38,742 nt of DNA. Origin: Lachnospiraceae bacterium. GTDB lineage: Bacteria > Bacillota > Clostridia > Lachnospirales > Lachnospiraceae. The first letter of the stretch is position 1. Every line of letters starts with the position of its first letter. This document shows, one piece after another, positions 7,931 to 19,511 of the stretch. The stretch is taken from assembly GCA_015057635.1 (NCBI GenBank), contig SVEB01000114.1, positions 1 through 38,742 of the forward strand. The letters are read 5' to 3'. The notes beneath the pieces were generated by a model, which saw nothing but the letters and a program-made list of their open reading frames with translations, was not told the origin of the DNA and did not search any database. Position numbers and translations under genes: made by a program.

Positions 7931-9439
7931 TTGAGTTCGATTAGTGCAGAAGATATTGTTTCCATCCTTCGAAGTGAGATTGAAAACTATGATTATACGT
8001 TAAAAGAAGAGGAAGTCGGAACGGTAATCTGGGTCGGAGATGGAATTGCGATCATACATGGCATTGAGCATGCGATGTATGGCGAGATTATACAGTTTGA
8101 GAATGGAGTAAAGGGTCTGGTTCAGAATATTGAACGGAATCAGATTGGTTCCATTATCTTTGGAAAAGACACGGAAATTAAAGAAGGAACAAAGGTTATC
8201 CGTACAAAGAAACGGGCCGGTATCCCGGTTGGAGACGGCTTCTTAGGAAGAGTTGTGGACGCGTTAGGAGCTCCGATTGATGGAAAAGGAAAGATTGAAA
8301 CAAGTGAGGTGCGTCCGATTGAGCATGAGGCGCCGGGAATCGTAGACCGAAAGTCTGTCAATGAACCGATGCAGACCGGTATCCTATCCATTGACTCCAT
8401 GTTCCCGATCGGAAGGGGACAAAGAGAGTTAATCATTGGGGACCGGCAGACCGGAAAGACATCCATTGCCACGGATACGATCTTAAACCAGAAAGGAAAG
8501 GATGTAATCTGTATCTATGTGGCAATCGGTCAGAAAGCATCTACGGTCGCCAAGGTTGTAAACAGCCTGACAAAGTACGGGGCAATGGAATATTCGATAT
8601 TTTTCTCCGCAACAGCAAGCGATTCCGCTTCCCTACAGTATATTGTTCCATATTCGGCAACGGCTCTTGCGGAATATTTTATGCATAAAGGACGAGATGT
8701 GTTAATCGTATATGATGATCTTTCAAAACATGCGGTAGCGTATCGTGCGATCTCTTTGTTGCTTGAACGGTCACCGGGCAGAGAAGCCTATCCGGGCGAT
8801 GTGTTCTATCTGCATTCCAGGCTGCTTGAGAGGTCCTGTAAGCTAAATGATGAGTTGGGCGGCGGTTCCATCACAGCCCTTCCGATGATTGAGACATTAG
8901 CAGGGGACGTGTCGGCTTATATCCCGACCAACGTCATTTCCATTACGGATGGTCAGATATTCTTAGAGAGCGATCTGTTCTTTGCCGGCATGCGTCCGGC
9001 GGTCAATGTGGGACTTTCCGTATCAAGAGTGGGCGGTGCTGCACAGACAAAAGCGATGAAAAAGGCAGCAGGAACGATCCGTATCGATTTAGCGCAGTTT
9101 CGTGAGCTTGAGATCTTTACGCAGTTTAGTTCCGATTTGGATGAGACGACAAAGAATCAGTTGAAACACGGCAAAGTATTAATGGAATTATTAAAACAGC
9201 CACTTTATCATCCATTAAGCCTTGCTGAACAGGTAATTACGTTATGTGTGGCAAACAGCCGAATATTGATGGACATGGAGATTAAACGAGTAAAAGAGTT
9301 TCAGAACAGCATGTTAGAGTATTTTGATACGAAGCATGAAGATATCGTGAAAGAGATTGAAGAGAAAAAGGCGTTGGATGATCAGCTGATCGAGAAAATC
9401 ATATCGACGGCAGCAGATTTTAAGAGCAGGTGGAAGTAG
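7931..9439 (+). CDS. atpA: F1Fo ATP synthase subunit alpha
   Basis: This 502-residue subunit forms the non-catalytic nucleotide-binding sites of F1. The P-loop GDRQTGKT lies near residues 170-177. [54 protein letters not shown] and the arginine-finger region [13 protein letters not shown] are all intact. It starts at TTG 7931, five bases after the atpH stop, with AGAAGGTGATGAA in front; the ATG at 7926 leads to an immediate stop. No defects were seen. Confidence 0.96.
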   Translation: MSSISAEDIVSILRSEIENYDYTLKEEEVGTVIWVGDGIAIIHGIEHAMYGEIIQFENGVKGLVQNIERNQIGSIIFGKDTEIKEGTKVIRTKKRAGIPVGDGFLGRVVDALGAPIDGKGKIETSEVRPIEHEAPGIVDRKSVNEPMQTGILSIDSMFPIGRGQRELIIGDRQTGKTSIATDTILNQKGKDVICIYVAIGQKASTVAKVVNSLTKYGAMEYSIFFSATASDSASLQYIVPYSATALAEYFMHKGRDVLIVYDDLSKHAVAYRAISLLLERSPGREAYPGDVFYLHSRLLERSCKLNDELGGGSITALPMIETLAGDVSAYIPTNVISITDGQIFLESDLFFAGMRPAVNVGLSVSRVGGAAQTKAMKKAAGTIRIDLAQFRELEIFTQFSSDLDETTKNQLKHGKVLMELLKQPLYHPLSLAEQVITLCVANSRILMDMEIKRVKEFQNSMLEYFDTKHEDIVKEIEEKKALDDQLIEKIISTAADFKSRWK

Positions 9440-12038
<2,599 letters not shown>

Positions 12039-12041
12039 TCT

Positions 12042-12458
12042 ATGGGGACATTCTATTTAAAGGTCATAGCCTGTGACCGCACCTTTTTTTCCGGACAGTG
12101 CAAGCAGGTAATCCTTCCTCTTGAAGATGGCAGTCTGGGGATTGAGGCACATCATGAGAATATGGTGTTTGCCATCGAGATGGGAGAGTTAAAGATTAAA
12201 AATGAAGAAGATAACTGGATCACCGGCATTGTGGGCACGGGCTTTGCACAGGTAATCAATAACCGTGTCACGATTATCGTGGATACCGCCGAGTATCCGG
12301 AAGAAATCGATCTAGCGCGGGCGGCAGAAGCAAAGGCGAGAGCGGAAGAGCAGCTTCGTCAGAAGCGAAGCATTCAGGAATACCATCATTCTCAGGCTTC
12401 TCTTTCCAGAGCGATGTCACGCCTTGCACTCGGAAGCAAGAGCAAGCAGCCCAAATAG
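12042..12458 (+). CDS. atpC: F1Fo ATP synthase subunit epsilon
   Basis: This 138-residue protein has the N-terminal beta-sandwich of epsilon (FYLKVIACDRTFFSG, VILPLEDGSLGIEAHHENMV, ELKIKNEEDNWITGIVGTGF) and a C-terminal two-helix domain (LARAAEAKARAEEQLRQKR onward). In this family the C-terminal helices regulate ATP hydrolysis. It is the last gene of the operon, with a terminator about 100 bp downstream. The short polar tail after residue 125 is not distinctive. Confidence 0.93.
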   Translation: MGTFYLKVIACDRTFFSGQCKQVILPLEDGSLGIEAHHENMVFAIEMGELKIKNEEDNWITGIVGTGFAQVINNRVTIIVDTAEYPEEIDLARAAEAKARAEEQLRQKRSIQEYHHSQASLSRAMSRLALGSKSKQPK

Positions 12459-12554
12459 CTTAAATGCCCATGCCAGGAAAGATATAAGAATCCGAATATG
12501 GGATTTTAAGACTGGATGGATGAAAGCAGGATATAAGAGAGAGAAAATAGAGAT

Positions 12555-12635
12555 AGGCCGGCAGCGTAAGAAATACAGTGTTTGCATACATAGGAGACAC
12601 TGAAATGGATTCATTCTTACGAGGCCGGCTTTTTA
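12555..12635 (+). terminator. Terminator of the ATP synthase operon
   Basis: GGCCGGC and CGTAAGAA on the left pair with TTCTTACG and GGCCGGC on the right. An inner CAGTGT/ACACTG stem is also present, and five T residues follow. Confidence 0.8.
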
Positions 12636-12734
12636 TAACAAGATTGTGGTAAAATCCGTATTTGGGACAAAGGAGAAAAATGGAATATATATACAGAAAA
12701 TAGTTTGTTTTTTCTTAATTGTTTTAATATTTAG

Positions 12735-12763
12735 TTGACATTATGAACATTTGCCGATATGAT
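12735..12763 (+). promoter_or_regulatory. ECF operon promoter
   Basis: A perfect TTGACA (12735-12740), a 17-bp spacer and TATGAT (12758-12763). It leaves an untranslated leader of about 85 nt in which I do not recognise any known riboswitch. Confidence 0.85.
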
Positions 12764-12856
12764 AATGCGTGGAGTATTTTGTAGTATTATCAATATAGGA
12801 TATGGTCTAGAAAAGTACATATGCTATTTGAATGGAATAACAAAAGGAGAAAAAGG

Positions 12857-13414
12857 ATGGAAAGAAAAAATCAGTTATCAATTAAAAGCATTGTAGCGAT
12901 TGGTATTGGAGCTGCTTTATTTTTTGTATTAGGCCGTTTTGTTGCAATCCCAAGTCCGGTTCCGAATACAACAATTAATATTCAATATGCGATCTTAGCA
13001 GTATTTGCTGTGATTTATGGACCATTTGTTGGATGCCTTGCAGGTTTCATTGGTCATACCCTAGTGGATCTTTCCTGGGGAAGCCCTTGGTGGAGCTGGA
13101 TCATCGCTTCAGCCGTATTCGGTCTGATCATCGGCTTTTCTAAGAGAATGATTGACAAACGTGAAGGGAAGATTGGAAAGAGAGAAATCCTTCTTTTCAA
13201 TGTATTTCAGGTAGTTGGACATGCGATTGCATGGGGCTTAGTTGCACCAACCCTTGATATTCTTATTTACAATGAGCCCTTAAGCAAATTATATGCACAG
13301 GGGGCATTTGCAGGGATCAGTAATGCAATTTCCACCGGAATTGTGGGAACACTAATTCTCGTTGGATATGCAAATACTAGAACAAATGCAAGAAACCTGC
13401 AGAAAGAAGACTAA
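12857..13414 (+). CDS. ECF transporter substrate-binding S component (UPF0397-like)
   Basis: This 185-residue integral membrane protein has about five to six helices. It starts at ATG 12857 (AAAGGAG upstream), and the 12 extra in-frame codons upstream are not family-like. The sequence IGIGAALFFVLGRFVAIPSPVPNT, then YAILAVFAVIYGPFVGCLAGFIGH and SWGSPWWSWIIASAVFGLIIGF, is typical of the UPF0397 group of ECF S components. These capture a vitamin-like or other small substrate and hand it to the EcfA/EcfT module encoded next. The substrate cannot be told from sequence. Confidence 0.82.
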   Translation: MERKNQLSIKSIVAIGIGAALFFVLGRFVAIPSPVPNTTINIQYAILAVFAVIYGPFVGCLAGFIGHTLVDLSWGSPWWSWIIASAVFGLIIGFSKRMIDKREGKIGKREILLFNVFQVVGHAIAWGLVAPTLDILIYNEPLSKLYAQGAFAGISNAISTGIVGTLILVGYANTRTNARNLQKED

Positions 13415-13431
13415 GTGAATGCAGTGATAAG

Positions 13432-13464
13432 TATGACCGTCTTATTGTAGGATGGTCATATTTT
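13432..13464 (+). terminator. Internal hairpin between S component and ATPase genes
   Basis: TATGACCGTC (13432-13441) pairs with GATGGTCATA (13451-13460) over 10 bp with one wobble, followed by TTTT. The T-run is short, so partial read-through is expected. That could keep S-component levels above the energising module. Confidence 0.6.
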
Positions 13465-13487
13465 GATTAGATAGAGGAGAAGTGAAG

Positions 13488-15194
13488 TTGAAAGAGACAC
13501 TCATATCATTTGAAAATTACACATATCAGTATCGTTCTCAGTCTGAGCCTACTCTTTTTGATATTAATCTGGATATTAAGAAAGGGGAACGCGTAATCAT
13601 CGTGGGTGCCTCAGGATGTGGAAAAAGCACGTTAGCACACTGCTTAAACGGGCTGAATCCATTCTGCTATCATGGCAAGTCAGAAGGAAAGCTTACGATT
13701 TGCGGCGTTGAGGCAAAGAAAGCTGGCATATTTGAACTAAGCCAGTATGTGGGAACGGTTCTTCAGGATACAGACGGGCAGTTTATCGGGATGACGGTAC
13801 GGGAAGATATCGCATTTGCCATGGAAAATGACTGTGTTCCTCATGATGAGTTGGTAAGACGCGTGATGGAAGAAGCGGATGTGCTTAAGTTAAATGAATA
13901 CTTAGACCAGTCCCCTCATGATCTGTCAGGCGGGCAGAAACAGAGAGTATCTATGGCGGGAATCTTAGTGAATAAGACCCCAATCCTTCTGTTTGACGAG
14001 CCGCTTGCCAACTTAGACCCGGCAGCGGGAAAAGAGGCGATTGAGCTGATTGATCAGATACAGAAGAACAGTGATGCTACGGTTGTGATCATCGAACACC
14101 GTTTAGAAGATGCGCTTCATATGGGGGCGGACCGCATTATCTTAATGGAAAATGGCAGAATCGTACGTGATATGCCACCGGAGGAACTGTTTATGACAGA
14201 TGCCCTCCTAGAGGCAGGAATTCGTGAGCCGCTTTATGTAACCGCCCTAAAGTATGCCAATGTACCCCTTACTAAGGATATGGGCCTTGAACGCATTGAT
14301 ACCCTTAGATTAAGTGAAGAACAAAAGGAAAAGATTCAGGAATGGTTTGATAGAAGCGTTGAAGAAGGCAAAAAGGAAAACCAGACACCGATCTTATCCG
14401 TTGAAGAGGTAAGCTTTGGTTATCAGGAGGGAAAAGAAAATCTGTCCAATATAAGCTTTGAGATCCATGAAGGCGAGATGGCATGCATCGTTGGAAAGAA
14501 CGGAGCGGGAAAGAGCACATTGGCAAAGCTCTTGTGCGGTTTTCAGACGGTAAAGAACGGACGTATCTTATATCGTGGACGTGATATGAAGGATGATACG
14601 ATCAAGGAACGTGCAAAGGTGATTGGCTATGTGATGCAGAATCCAAACCAGATGATCAGCAAAGCGATGATCTATGATGAAGTGGCGATGAGCTTGGTAA
14701 GCCGTGGCATGGAAGAAGTAAAGATCAAGGAAAAGGTATATGAGGCACTAAAGGTGTGCGGTCTGTATGAATACCGTAACTGGCCGATTCAGGCGTTAAG
14801 CTATGGACAGAAGAAGCGAGTGACAATCGCAAGCATCTTAGTTCAGGAGCCGGAAATCCTTATTTTAGATGAGCCGACAGCTGGACAGGATTTCAGACAT
14901 TATACCGAAATCATGGAATTCTTAAAGAGCCTGCATGAAAAAGGCTTTACGGTTATTATGATCACTCATGACATGCATCTGATGCTTGAGTATACAGACC
15001 GTGCGCTTGTATTCTCAAAAGGACAGATGATTGCAGATACGACACCGGTAAAATTATTCTCTGATATGGAATTAGTGAAGAAGGCGAGTTTAAAGGAAAC
15101 ATCTCTATTCGAACTTGCGACTTTTTGTAACCTTGATCCAGAGGATTTTATCAACCGGTTTATTGAACACGATAGAAAGGTGAGAGAAGGATGA
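13488..15194 (+). CDS. ECF transporter fused double ATPase (EcfA1-EcfA2 type)
   Basis: This protein of about 568 residues has two complete ABC ATPase domains in one chain. The first has GASGCGKST (about 40-48), LSGGQKQRV and ILLFDEPLANLDP. The second has GKNGAGKST (about 337-345), LSYGQKKRV and ILILDEPTAGQD; its signature motif is LSYGQ rather than LSGGQ. It drives the S component and EcfT. TTG 13488 is preferred because GAGGAG ends 8 nt before it; GTG 13482 is in frame but only 2 nt from that site. The last bases overlap ecfT by ATGA. Confidence 0.9.
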   Translation: MKETLISFENYTYQYRSQSEPTLFDINLDIKKGERVIIVGASGCGKSTLAHCLNGLNPFCYHGKSEGKLTICGVEAKKAGIFELSQYVGTVLQDTDGQFIGMTVREDIAFAMENDCVPHDELVRRVMEEADVLKLNEYLDQSPHDLSGGQKQRVSMAGILVNKTPILLFDEPLANLDPAAGKEAIELIDQIQKNSDATVVIIEHRLEDALHMGADRIILMENGRIVRDMPPEELFMTDALLEAGIREPLYVTALKYANVPLTKDMGLERIDTLRLSEEQKEKIQEWFDRSVEEGKKENQTPILSVEEVSFGYQEGKENLSNISFEIHEGEMACIVGKNGAGKSTLAKLLCGFQTVKNGRILYRGRDMKDDTIKERAKVIGYVMQNPNQMISKAMIYDEVAMSLVSRGMEEVKIKEKVYEALKVCGLYEYRNWPIQALSYGQKKRVTIASILVQEPEILILDEPTAGQDFRHYTEIMEFLKSLHEKGFTVIMITHDMHLMLEYTDRALVFSKGQMIADTTPVKLFSDMELVKKASLKETSLFELATFCNLDPEDFINRFIEHDRKVREG

Positions 15195-16018
15195 CAACAA
15201 CACTATCCTTTATCGAGAAGGACTCCCTGATCCATAAGATGACAGGGACGACGAAATTACTATTTTTCCTCCTATGGAGCATTGCAGCCATGGTGACCTA
15301 TGATACGAGAGTACTGTTATTCCTCTTTGTCACAGGCTGTGTCCTCTTTAAGGTATCGAAGATAGGCTGGAGCGATATTAAGGTCGCAGTATGGTTTATG
15401 GCTGTGCTGATTGCCATCAATATGATTGGTATCTATGTATTCGCTCCGGAACAGGGAGTGGAGATATACGGGACAAGAACGGTGCTTGTGCATATCGCAG
15501 GCCGTTATTCCATTACAGTGGAGCAGCTGTTCTATATGTTCAACTTTATGATGAAATATTTCGCGGTGATCCCGGTAGCGCTTTTATTTATTTTAGCGAC
15601 CAATCCAAGCGAATTTGCATCCAGTTTAAGCAAGATCGGTGTCAGTTATAAAGTCGGCTATGCGGTATCCATCGCACTTCGTTATATTCCTGATATCCAG
15701 AGAGACTATCACGAGATTTCCCAGGCACAGCAGGCAAGAGGCATTGACATGAGCAAGAAGGACAGTCTTATGACACGTCTTAAGAATTCTGCCGCAATCC
15801 TGTTCCCGCTAGTTCTCTCCAGTATTGAACGTATTGAGACAATCTCAAATGCCATGGAACTCCGCGGTTTCGGCAAGAAATCAAAGCGTACCTGGATCAT
15901 TGAAAAGCCTTTTATGAAGCGTGATGTATTCGGCATTCTGACCGCTTTCTTAATCCTTGCCATCTCCATCACCATGCTGGTCGTTGACGGAGGTCGCTAT
16001 TGGAACCCTTTTATTTAG
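15191..16018 (+). CDS. ecfT: ECF transporter transmembrane protein EcfT
   Basis: This 275-residue membrane protein has about five to six helices. It contains the family coupling motifs QAQQARGIDM and, further on, NAMELRGFGKKSKRT. The arginine-glycine elements are the known contact points with the two ATPase domains. The N-terminal DSLIHKMTGTTKLLFFLLWS is also typical. Its ATG overlaps the ATPase stop by four bases, so the two are translationally coupled. It completes a three-gene dedicated ECF transporter. Confidence 0.9.
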   Translation: MTTTLSFIEKDSLIHKMTGTTKLLFFLLWSIAAMVTYDTRVLLFLFVTGCVLFKVSKIGWSDIKVAVWFMAVLIAINMIGIYVFAPEQGVEIYGTRTVLVHIAGRYSITVEQLFYMFNFMMKYFAVIPVALLFILATNPSEFASSLSKIGVSYKVGYAVSIALRYIPDIQRDYHEISQAQQARGIDMSKKDSLMTRLKNSAAILFPLVLSSIERIETISNAMELRGFGKKSKRTWIIEKPFMKRDVFGILTAFLILAISITMLVVDGGRYWNPFI

Positions 16019-16102
16019 GGGGATGGACTGAATTTTAGAATGCCTAGAAGCGGTGCGAAGGCTTTAAGCGAGGTTTCGGATCAAAGTTTAATGATTCCCA
16101 AC

Positions 16103-16217
16103 GTTCGGACGCATGAGCGAACAAAAACAGGGAGGCGTCTTTGACTATCAGACAGAACAATACTTTGTCTGCTAGTTAAAGACGTCTCCCTGTTTTTGTT
16201 CGTCATGAGCCGGACAT
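16103..16217. repeat. Palindromic repeat, copy 1 (long hairpin)
   Basis: The ends are GTTCGGACGCATGAGCG on the left and CGTCATGAGCCGGACAT on the right. Inside, ACAGGGAGGCGTCTTTGA pairs with TTAAAGACGTCTCCCTGT and CAGACA with TGTCTG, leaving a CTAT/CTAG internal loop. Weaker outer pairing (CGGTGCG 16051-16057 with CGCACCG 16271-16277) may extend it to more than 220 nt. It lies between convergent genes and can act as terminator for ecfT. A second copy lies at 21608-21717. Confidence 0.8.
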
Positions 16218-16293
16218 CCAAGAACAATCCTGTCAGCCCCCGATGCCCACGTTCGCCTTACTATTCTGTGCGCACCGATGCCTTATATGCCTT

Positions 16294-16890
16294 CTACCTT
16301 GTGCAGATTTCGAACCAGCGGAAGTTGGCAAGGATGGTGCCGGTAATATCGTCGGTGAGGGCAGTTGCAAGGATTGCAAGGCTGCAGCCTGGACCGATGA
16401 TCGTGGAGCCGTTAAGATCCAGTTCAAAAGAAGACAGAGCTGGAATAAGGTTGGTGTAAGTAAATGGATCCAGTGCCAGTTCGGTCGTGGTAGAAAGTGA
16501 GATAATCTGCGCGCAAGGCCTGATAAAGGAACAGCTGCAGTTTGTATTCTCAACGTTAGTGGATGGCATAGTAGCAAGTGTCGGAAGCGGTGTTAAGGTA
16601 GTCTGGAACTGAACGATGCCGCCGGTGAAGTTTACAAGCGTGATGTTATTTACCGCAATTAACACATGAGAATTTCTTGGATTACTTAGGAAAATATAAG
16701 CGAATGTTTCAGGCTCAGCAGAGGAAAGCGTGACAGGTCCACTTTGCCCCTGAAAGCTTCTTCCGTTTAGGGCCTGAACAAAACCGCTGGATACATCGGA
16801 TGTAAAGGATGGAAGAATGTCCGCAACGATAGGCGGGCGTTCCGGTTCTGATGAACTGCATTTGCAAGGATGGCCATTAAAGCATGACAT
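16294..16890 (-). CDS. Hypothetical beta-rich protein, possibly DUF6143
   Basis: This 198-residue protein has a cysteine-containing N-terminus (MSCFNGHPCKCSSS). The beta-strand-rich body includes ALNGRSFQGQSGPVTLSS, FAYIFLSNPRNSHVLIAVNNITLVNF and a C-terminal ILANFRWFEI. The pattern of a short ligand-like motif, an asparagine-rich strand and a closing aromatic strand reminds me of the DUF6143 family of Firmicutes. Cysteines also cluster at NCSCSFIRPC. No signal peptide is visible. The start at 890 bases past 16000 has AAAGGGGGA upstream. The cysteine clusters and lack of an export signal would fit a spore or surface-layer protein, but that is a guess. Confidence 0.6.
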   Translation of the reverse strand: MSCFNGHPCKCSSSEPERPPIVADILPSFTSDVSSGFVQALNGRSFQGQSGPVTLSSAEPETFAYIFLSNPRNSHVLIAVNNITLVNFTGGIVQFQTTLTPLPTLATMPSTNVENTNCSCSFIRPCAQIISLSTTTELALDPFTYTNLIPALSSFELDLNGSTIIGPGCSLAILATALTDDITGTILANFRWFEICTR

Positions 16891-16946
16891 AGTAAAATCC
16901 CCCTTTATAAAATTGGGATATCTCCCAGTGGAATATCTCCTGATAC

Positions 16947-16978
16947 ATAATATGAAGAATGACGTAGAATTGTGTCAA
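16947..16978 (-). promoter_or_regulatory. Possible promoter of the DUF6143-like gene
   Basis: On the minus strand a perfect TTGACA (16973-16978) faces an AT-rich -10 area. TATTAT is at a 20-bp spacing and TCATAT at 17 bp, so neither is ideal. Confidence 0.35.
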
Positions 16979-17088
16979 AAAAGAGAAAAATGCAATCGGG
17001 AGCTTCTCTTAAACTGGTAATGAAATGTCCAAGTCCCGAATATAGATTGTAGTAAGAATGCCGGAAATTCAGGAGGGATAGATCAGGA

Positions 17089-19485
17089 ATGGGATATGGC
17101 AGAGATAGAGATGTGTTACAGGAGGAATGGCAGAAACTGGGCACTGTATGTGACTATGAAGGCTCTGCGGTGACAGCGGTCAGGATAGATGCGGATGCTG
17201 CGTATGAAGGAATTTGTCATCTTTTACAGAAAGTCATAGATAACCAGGATCCAGAAGCATGGAATGCGATTCTTGAAAAGATAGATTACATTTATGAGAG
17301 TCTGAACGATGTATTGGCAAACTTAGATGACAGGACGCAGTATGGAAGCAGGATACGGGAAGAAATCAGAAGAGGGAAGAAACTGGTGTTCAAACCGAAT
17401 ATCGTGGCTCCGAACGTGATCGATGCAAAGAGTCATGGAGAAGGGGCAGGAGCTATTTCCTGTACAGAATGGCCGTTATTGGCTGCTGTGATGAGGTGGT
17501 TCCACGATACTTATAACATTCACTATTCGCAGATGGCGATGGCAGAGGCATCCAGCGCTACTTTCCTAATGGCGGATTACTTTACAAAGCTTACCGGCAT
17601 GCCAGTCACCACAGAAGCGGTGCTGGAAGGCAGATGGGGAGATTTTTATGGCGGATACGGATTCTATTTTGTCAGAAAGTATCTAAGCGAACGGCTTTCG
17701 GAGGAAAGTATGGAAGATCCTATGGATGGATATGAGGAAAGTATAAGGGGTACCTATGTGGAACCGGGGCGAAGCGGTCACAGGCTTCTTATTTACGACT
17801 TAAATAAAGTAACCCTTGCAAATAATAGGGGGAGGTACGTTCCGGTGCCGGATGGGGAGAATTTCAGCCATATCATGCTGCATAAAGCCATAGTAGGTGG
17901 TGATCCATACCTGCAGGAAGATGAAAAGGAGTACCCGGGATGTGTACTTGTGAATATGCCAAAATGCAAAATGCATGCTCAGGATCTTCTGACAAATGCC
18001 ATTAAAAATGTAGGAATTGGTTTGTATCCGTCCGGGTATCAGAATAGGGAAGGCAATTACGAATATGCGGTCATGGCTGGAGAAAATCCTGGATTAAAAG
18101 GGGAACTGCCGCACAGCCGGTGGATCTTTCAGATGGATGAGCAGACGAAGCTTCCGAAGATTGATTCGGACGGAAATTATCCGATGAAGAGAACCGGGGG
18201 ATTGTCAGCTACCCAGATCGATGCGGTTAAGGCGGTTCAGAATCAGGGCGTATTTATGATCCATATCAGCGATGCCATTCATATCATCAATTTAAGCCAT
18301 GATCCGGATGGAAATGGGGCAAGAATTAAGGAAGGCTTTGTATTTGCATCCTTAGACTGTGTAGCGCTTGATCTGTGCTGTGCCAGATACTGTTTTAAGA
18401 CTGTGCCGATGGAGGAAGCGGGGATGATTCGTGAGCAGGAGGAGTTGCCTACGGAATTTCTGCAGTACGTCCCGGTTGCCAGAATCGACGGAGTTAATAT
18501 CATCACCAAGACAGGCATGGATTCTCCTCTGCTTCGCTATTCCATGTATGAGAAAGCGGCCAGAAGAGGAATCGGGGATACCTGTTATTATGTGACCGGA
18601 TATGATTCCATCCAGAATGCTCCATTAGGGTCGATCAACGGCCATCTTGTCAGTCTCTTTCAGGACGGTTTTGAAGAAATAATAACAAAAACCTTGTATT
18701 TCAATCTTTCCACGTTCTTGCACGATATGCAGAACACGGTGTTTAGTTATGCGATGGCAAGCGATATCTTAAATGACACCAACCTGATGAAGGAGCTGTT
18801 AGAGCTGTTTGATGAAAATGAAGACGGAGTCATTGATTATGAGGAAAAGGGCAGGGGGATTGAGACCGCGCTCTTTACCTTTGCAAGCGAACTGAATTAT
18901 GTAAATGTGGCAGTGCCGTTTGGAGAATATCAGGCAGGGTTTCAGCAGCCGTCTATTATGTGGCGCAACTCAGAACGGGAATGGAATGAATGCGGCCATA
19001 CATTTACAAAGGAACGGGTACTGGTAAGAAATCTTTTGCTCGCTTATCGTATGTCGCAGCAGGACACGATGATGCCGGATCTTTTCTTTAAAGGGATGTC
19101 TTATGGAAAGGGATTGTGGCCGAGTTTTTATACGGTATGCTATACCGCTCTTACCGAGTCTTTGTACGGTGGCACTTCTTTTAATGCAATGAGCCTTTCT
19201 TCCATGTATGGAAATCTGTTTCAGTATACGGATAAGGTTTATACAGGCGGACGGTATACGGGAAGTAAATATGCGGGAGAGTGTCGAAAGAATGCGCTGA
19301 AACAATATATAAATGATGTAAGAATGGGGCGGGAGCTGCTTAATTTCACACTTTATGTGCCGGAGGGGTATGGTACGTTTGACGGTGTGCCGATTCCAAA
19401 TATACAGGAAACGAAGGACAGAGAAAAGATGTTTCACGCTTATTTTGATCCAATACCGCAGGGGATAGATAAAGATTTTGAATAA
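17089..19485 (+). CDS. DUF362 family protein with an EF-hand
   Basis: This 798-residue soluble protein has no signal peptide. Residues about 95-480 look like DUF362: KKLVFKPNIVAPNVID, CVLVNMPKCKMHAQDLLTNAIKN, then FASLDCVALDLCCARYC. A canonical EF-hand calcium loop, DENEDGVIDYEE (about 575-586), lies in the later part, followed by a 200-residue C-terminal region I do not recognise. Cysteines are scattered and no CxxCxxC ferredoxin cluster is seen. ATG 17089 has AGGAGGG about 11 nt upstream. The next gene follows after 26 bases, so the two form an operon. DUF362 proteins have no firmly known reaction. Confidence 0.8.
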   Translation: MGYGRDRDVLQEEWQKLGTVCDYEGSAVTAVRIDADAAYEGICHLLQKVIDNQDPEAWNAILEKIDYIYESLNDVLANLDDRTQYGSRIREEIRRGKKLVFKPNIVAPNVIDAKSHGEGAGAISCTEWPLLAAVMRWFHDTYNIHYSQMAMAEASSATFLMADYFTKLTGMPVTTEAVLEGRWGDFYGGYGFYFVRKYLSERLSEESMEDPMDGYEESIRGTYVEPGRSGHRLLIYDLNKVTLANNRGRYVPVPDGENFSHIMLHKAIVGGDPYLQEDEKEYPGCVLVNMPKCKMHAQDLLTNAIKNVGIGLYPSGYQNREGNYEYAVMAGENPGLKGELPHSRWIFQMDEQTKLPKIDSDGNYPMKRTGGLSATQIDAVKAVQNQGVFMIHISDAIHIINLSHDPDGNGARIKEGFVFASLDCVALDLCCARYCFKTVPMEEAGMIREQEELPTEFLQYVPVARIDGVNIITKTGMDSPLLRYSMYEKAARRGIGDTCYYVTGYDSIQNAPLGSINGHLVSLFQDGFEEIITKTLYFNLSTFLHDMQNTVFSYAMASDILNDTNLMKELLELFDENEDGVIDYEEKGRGIETALFTFASELNYVNVAVPFGEYQAGFQQPSIMWRNSEREWNECGHTFTKERVLVRNLLLAYRMSQQDTMMPDLFFKGMSYGKGLWPSFYTVCYTALTESLYGGTSFNAMSLSSMYGNLFQYTDKVYTGGRYTGSKYAGECRKNALKQYINDVRMGRELLNFTLYVPEGYGTFDGVPIPNIQETKDREKMFHAYFDPIPQGIDKDFE

Positions 19486-19511
19486 GAAAGAAAAGGAGAG
19501 GAAGGCTATCT

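Noticed and set aside
12770..12856. Riboswitch in the ECF operon leader
   Set aside because: No purine, thiamine, cobalamin, riboflavin or preQ1 core could be recognised by eye; the leader is also short.
18970..19437. 155-codon minus-strand frame inside the DUF362 gene
   Set aside because: Shadow frame opposite a long intact gene, with no start signal or family features.
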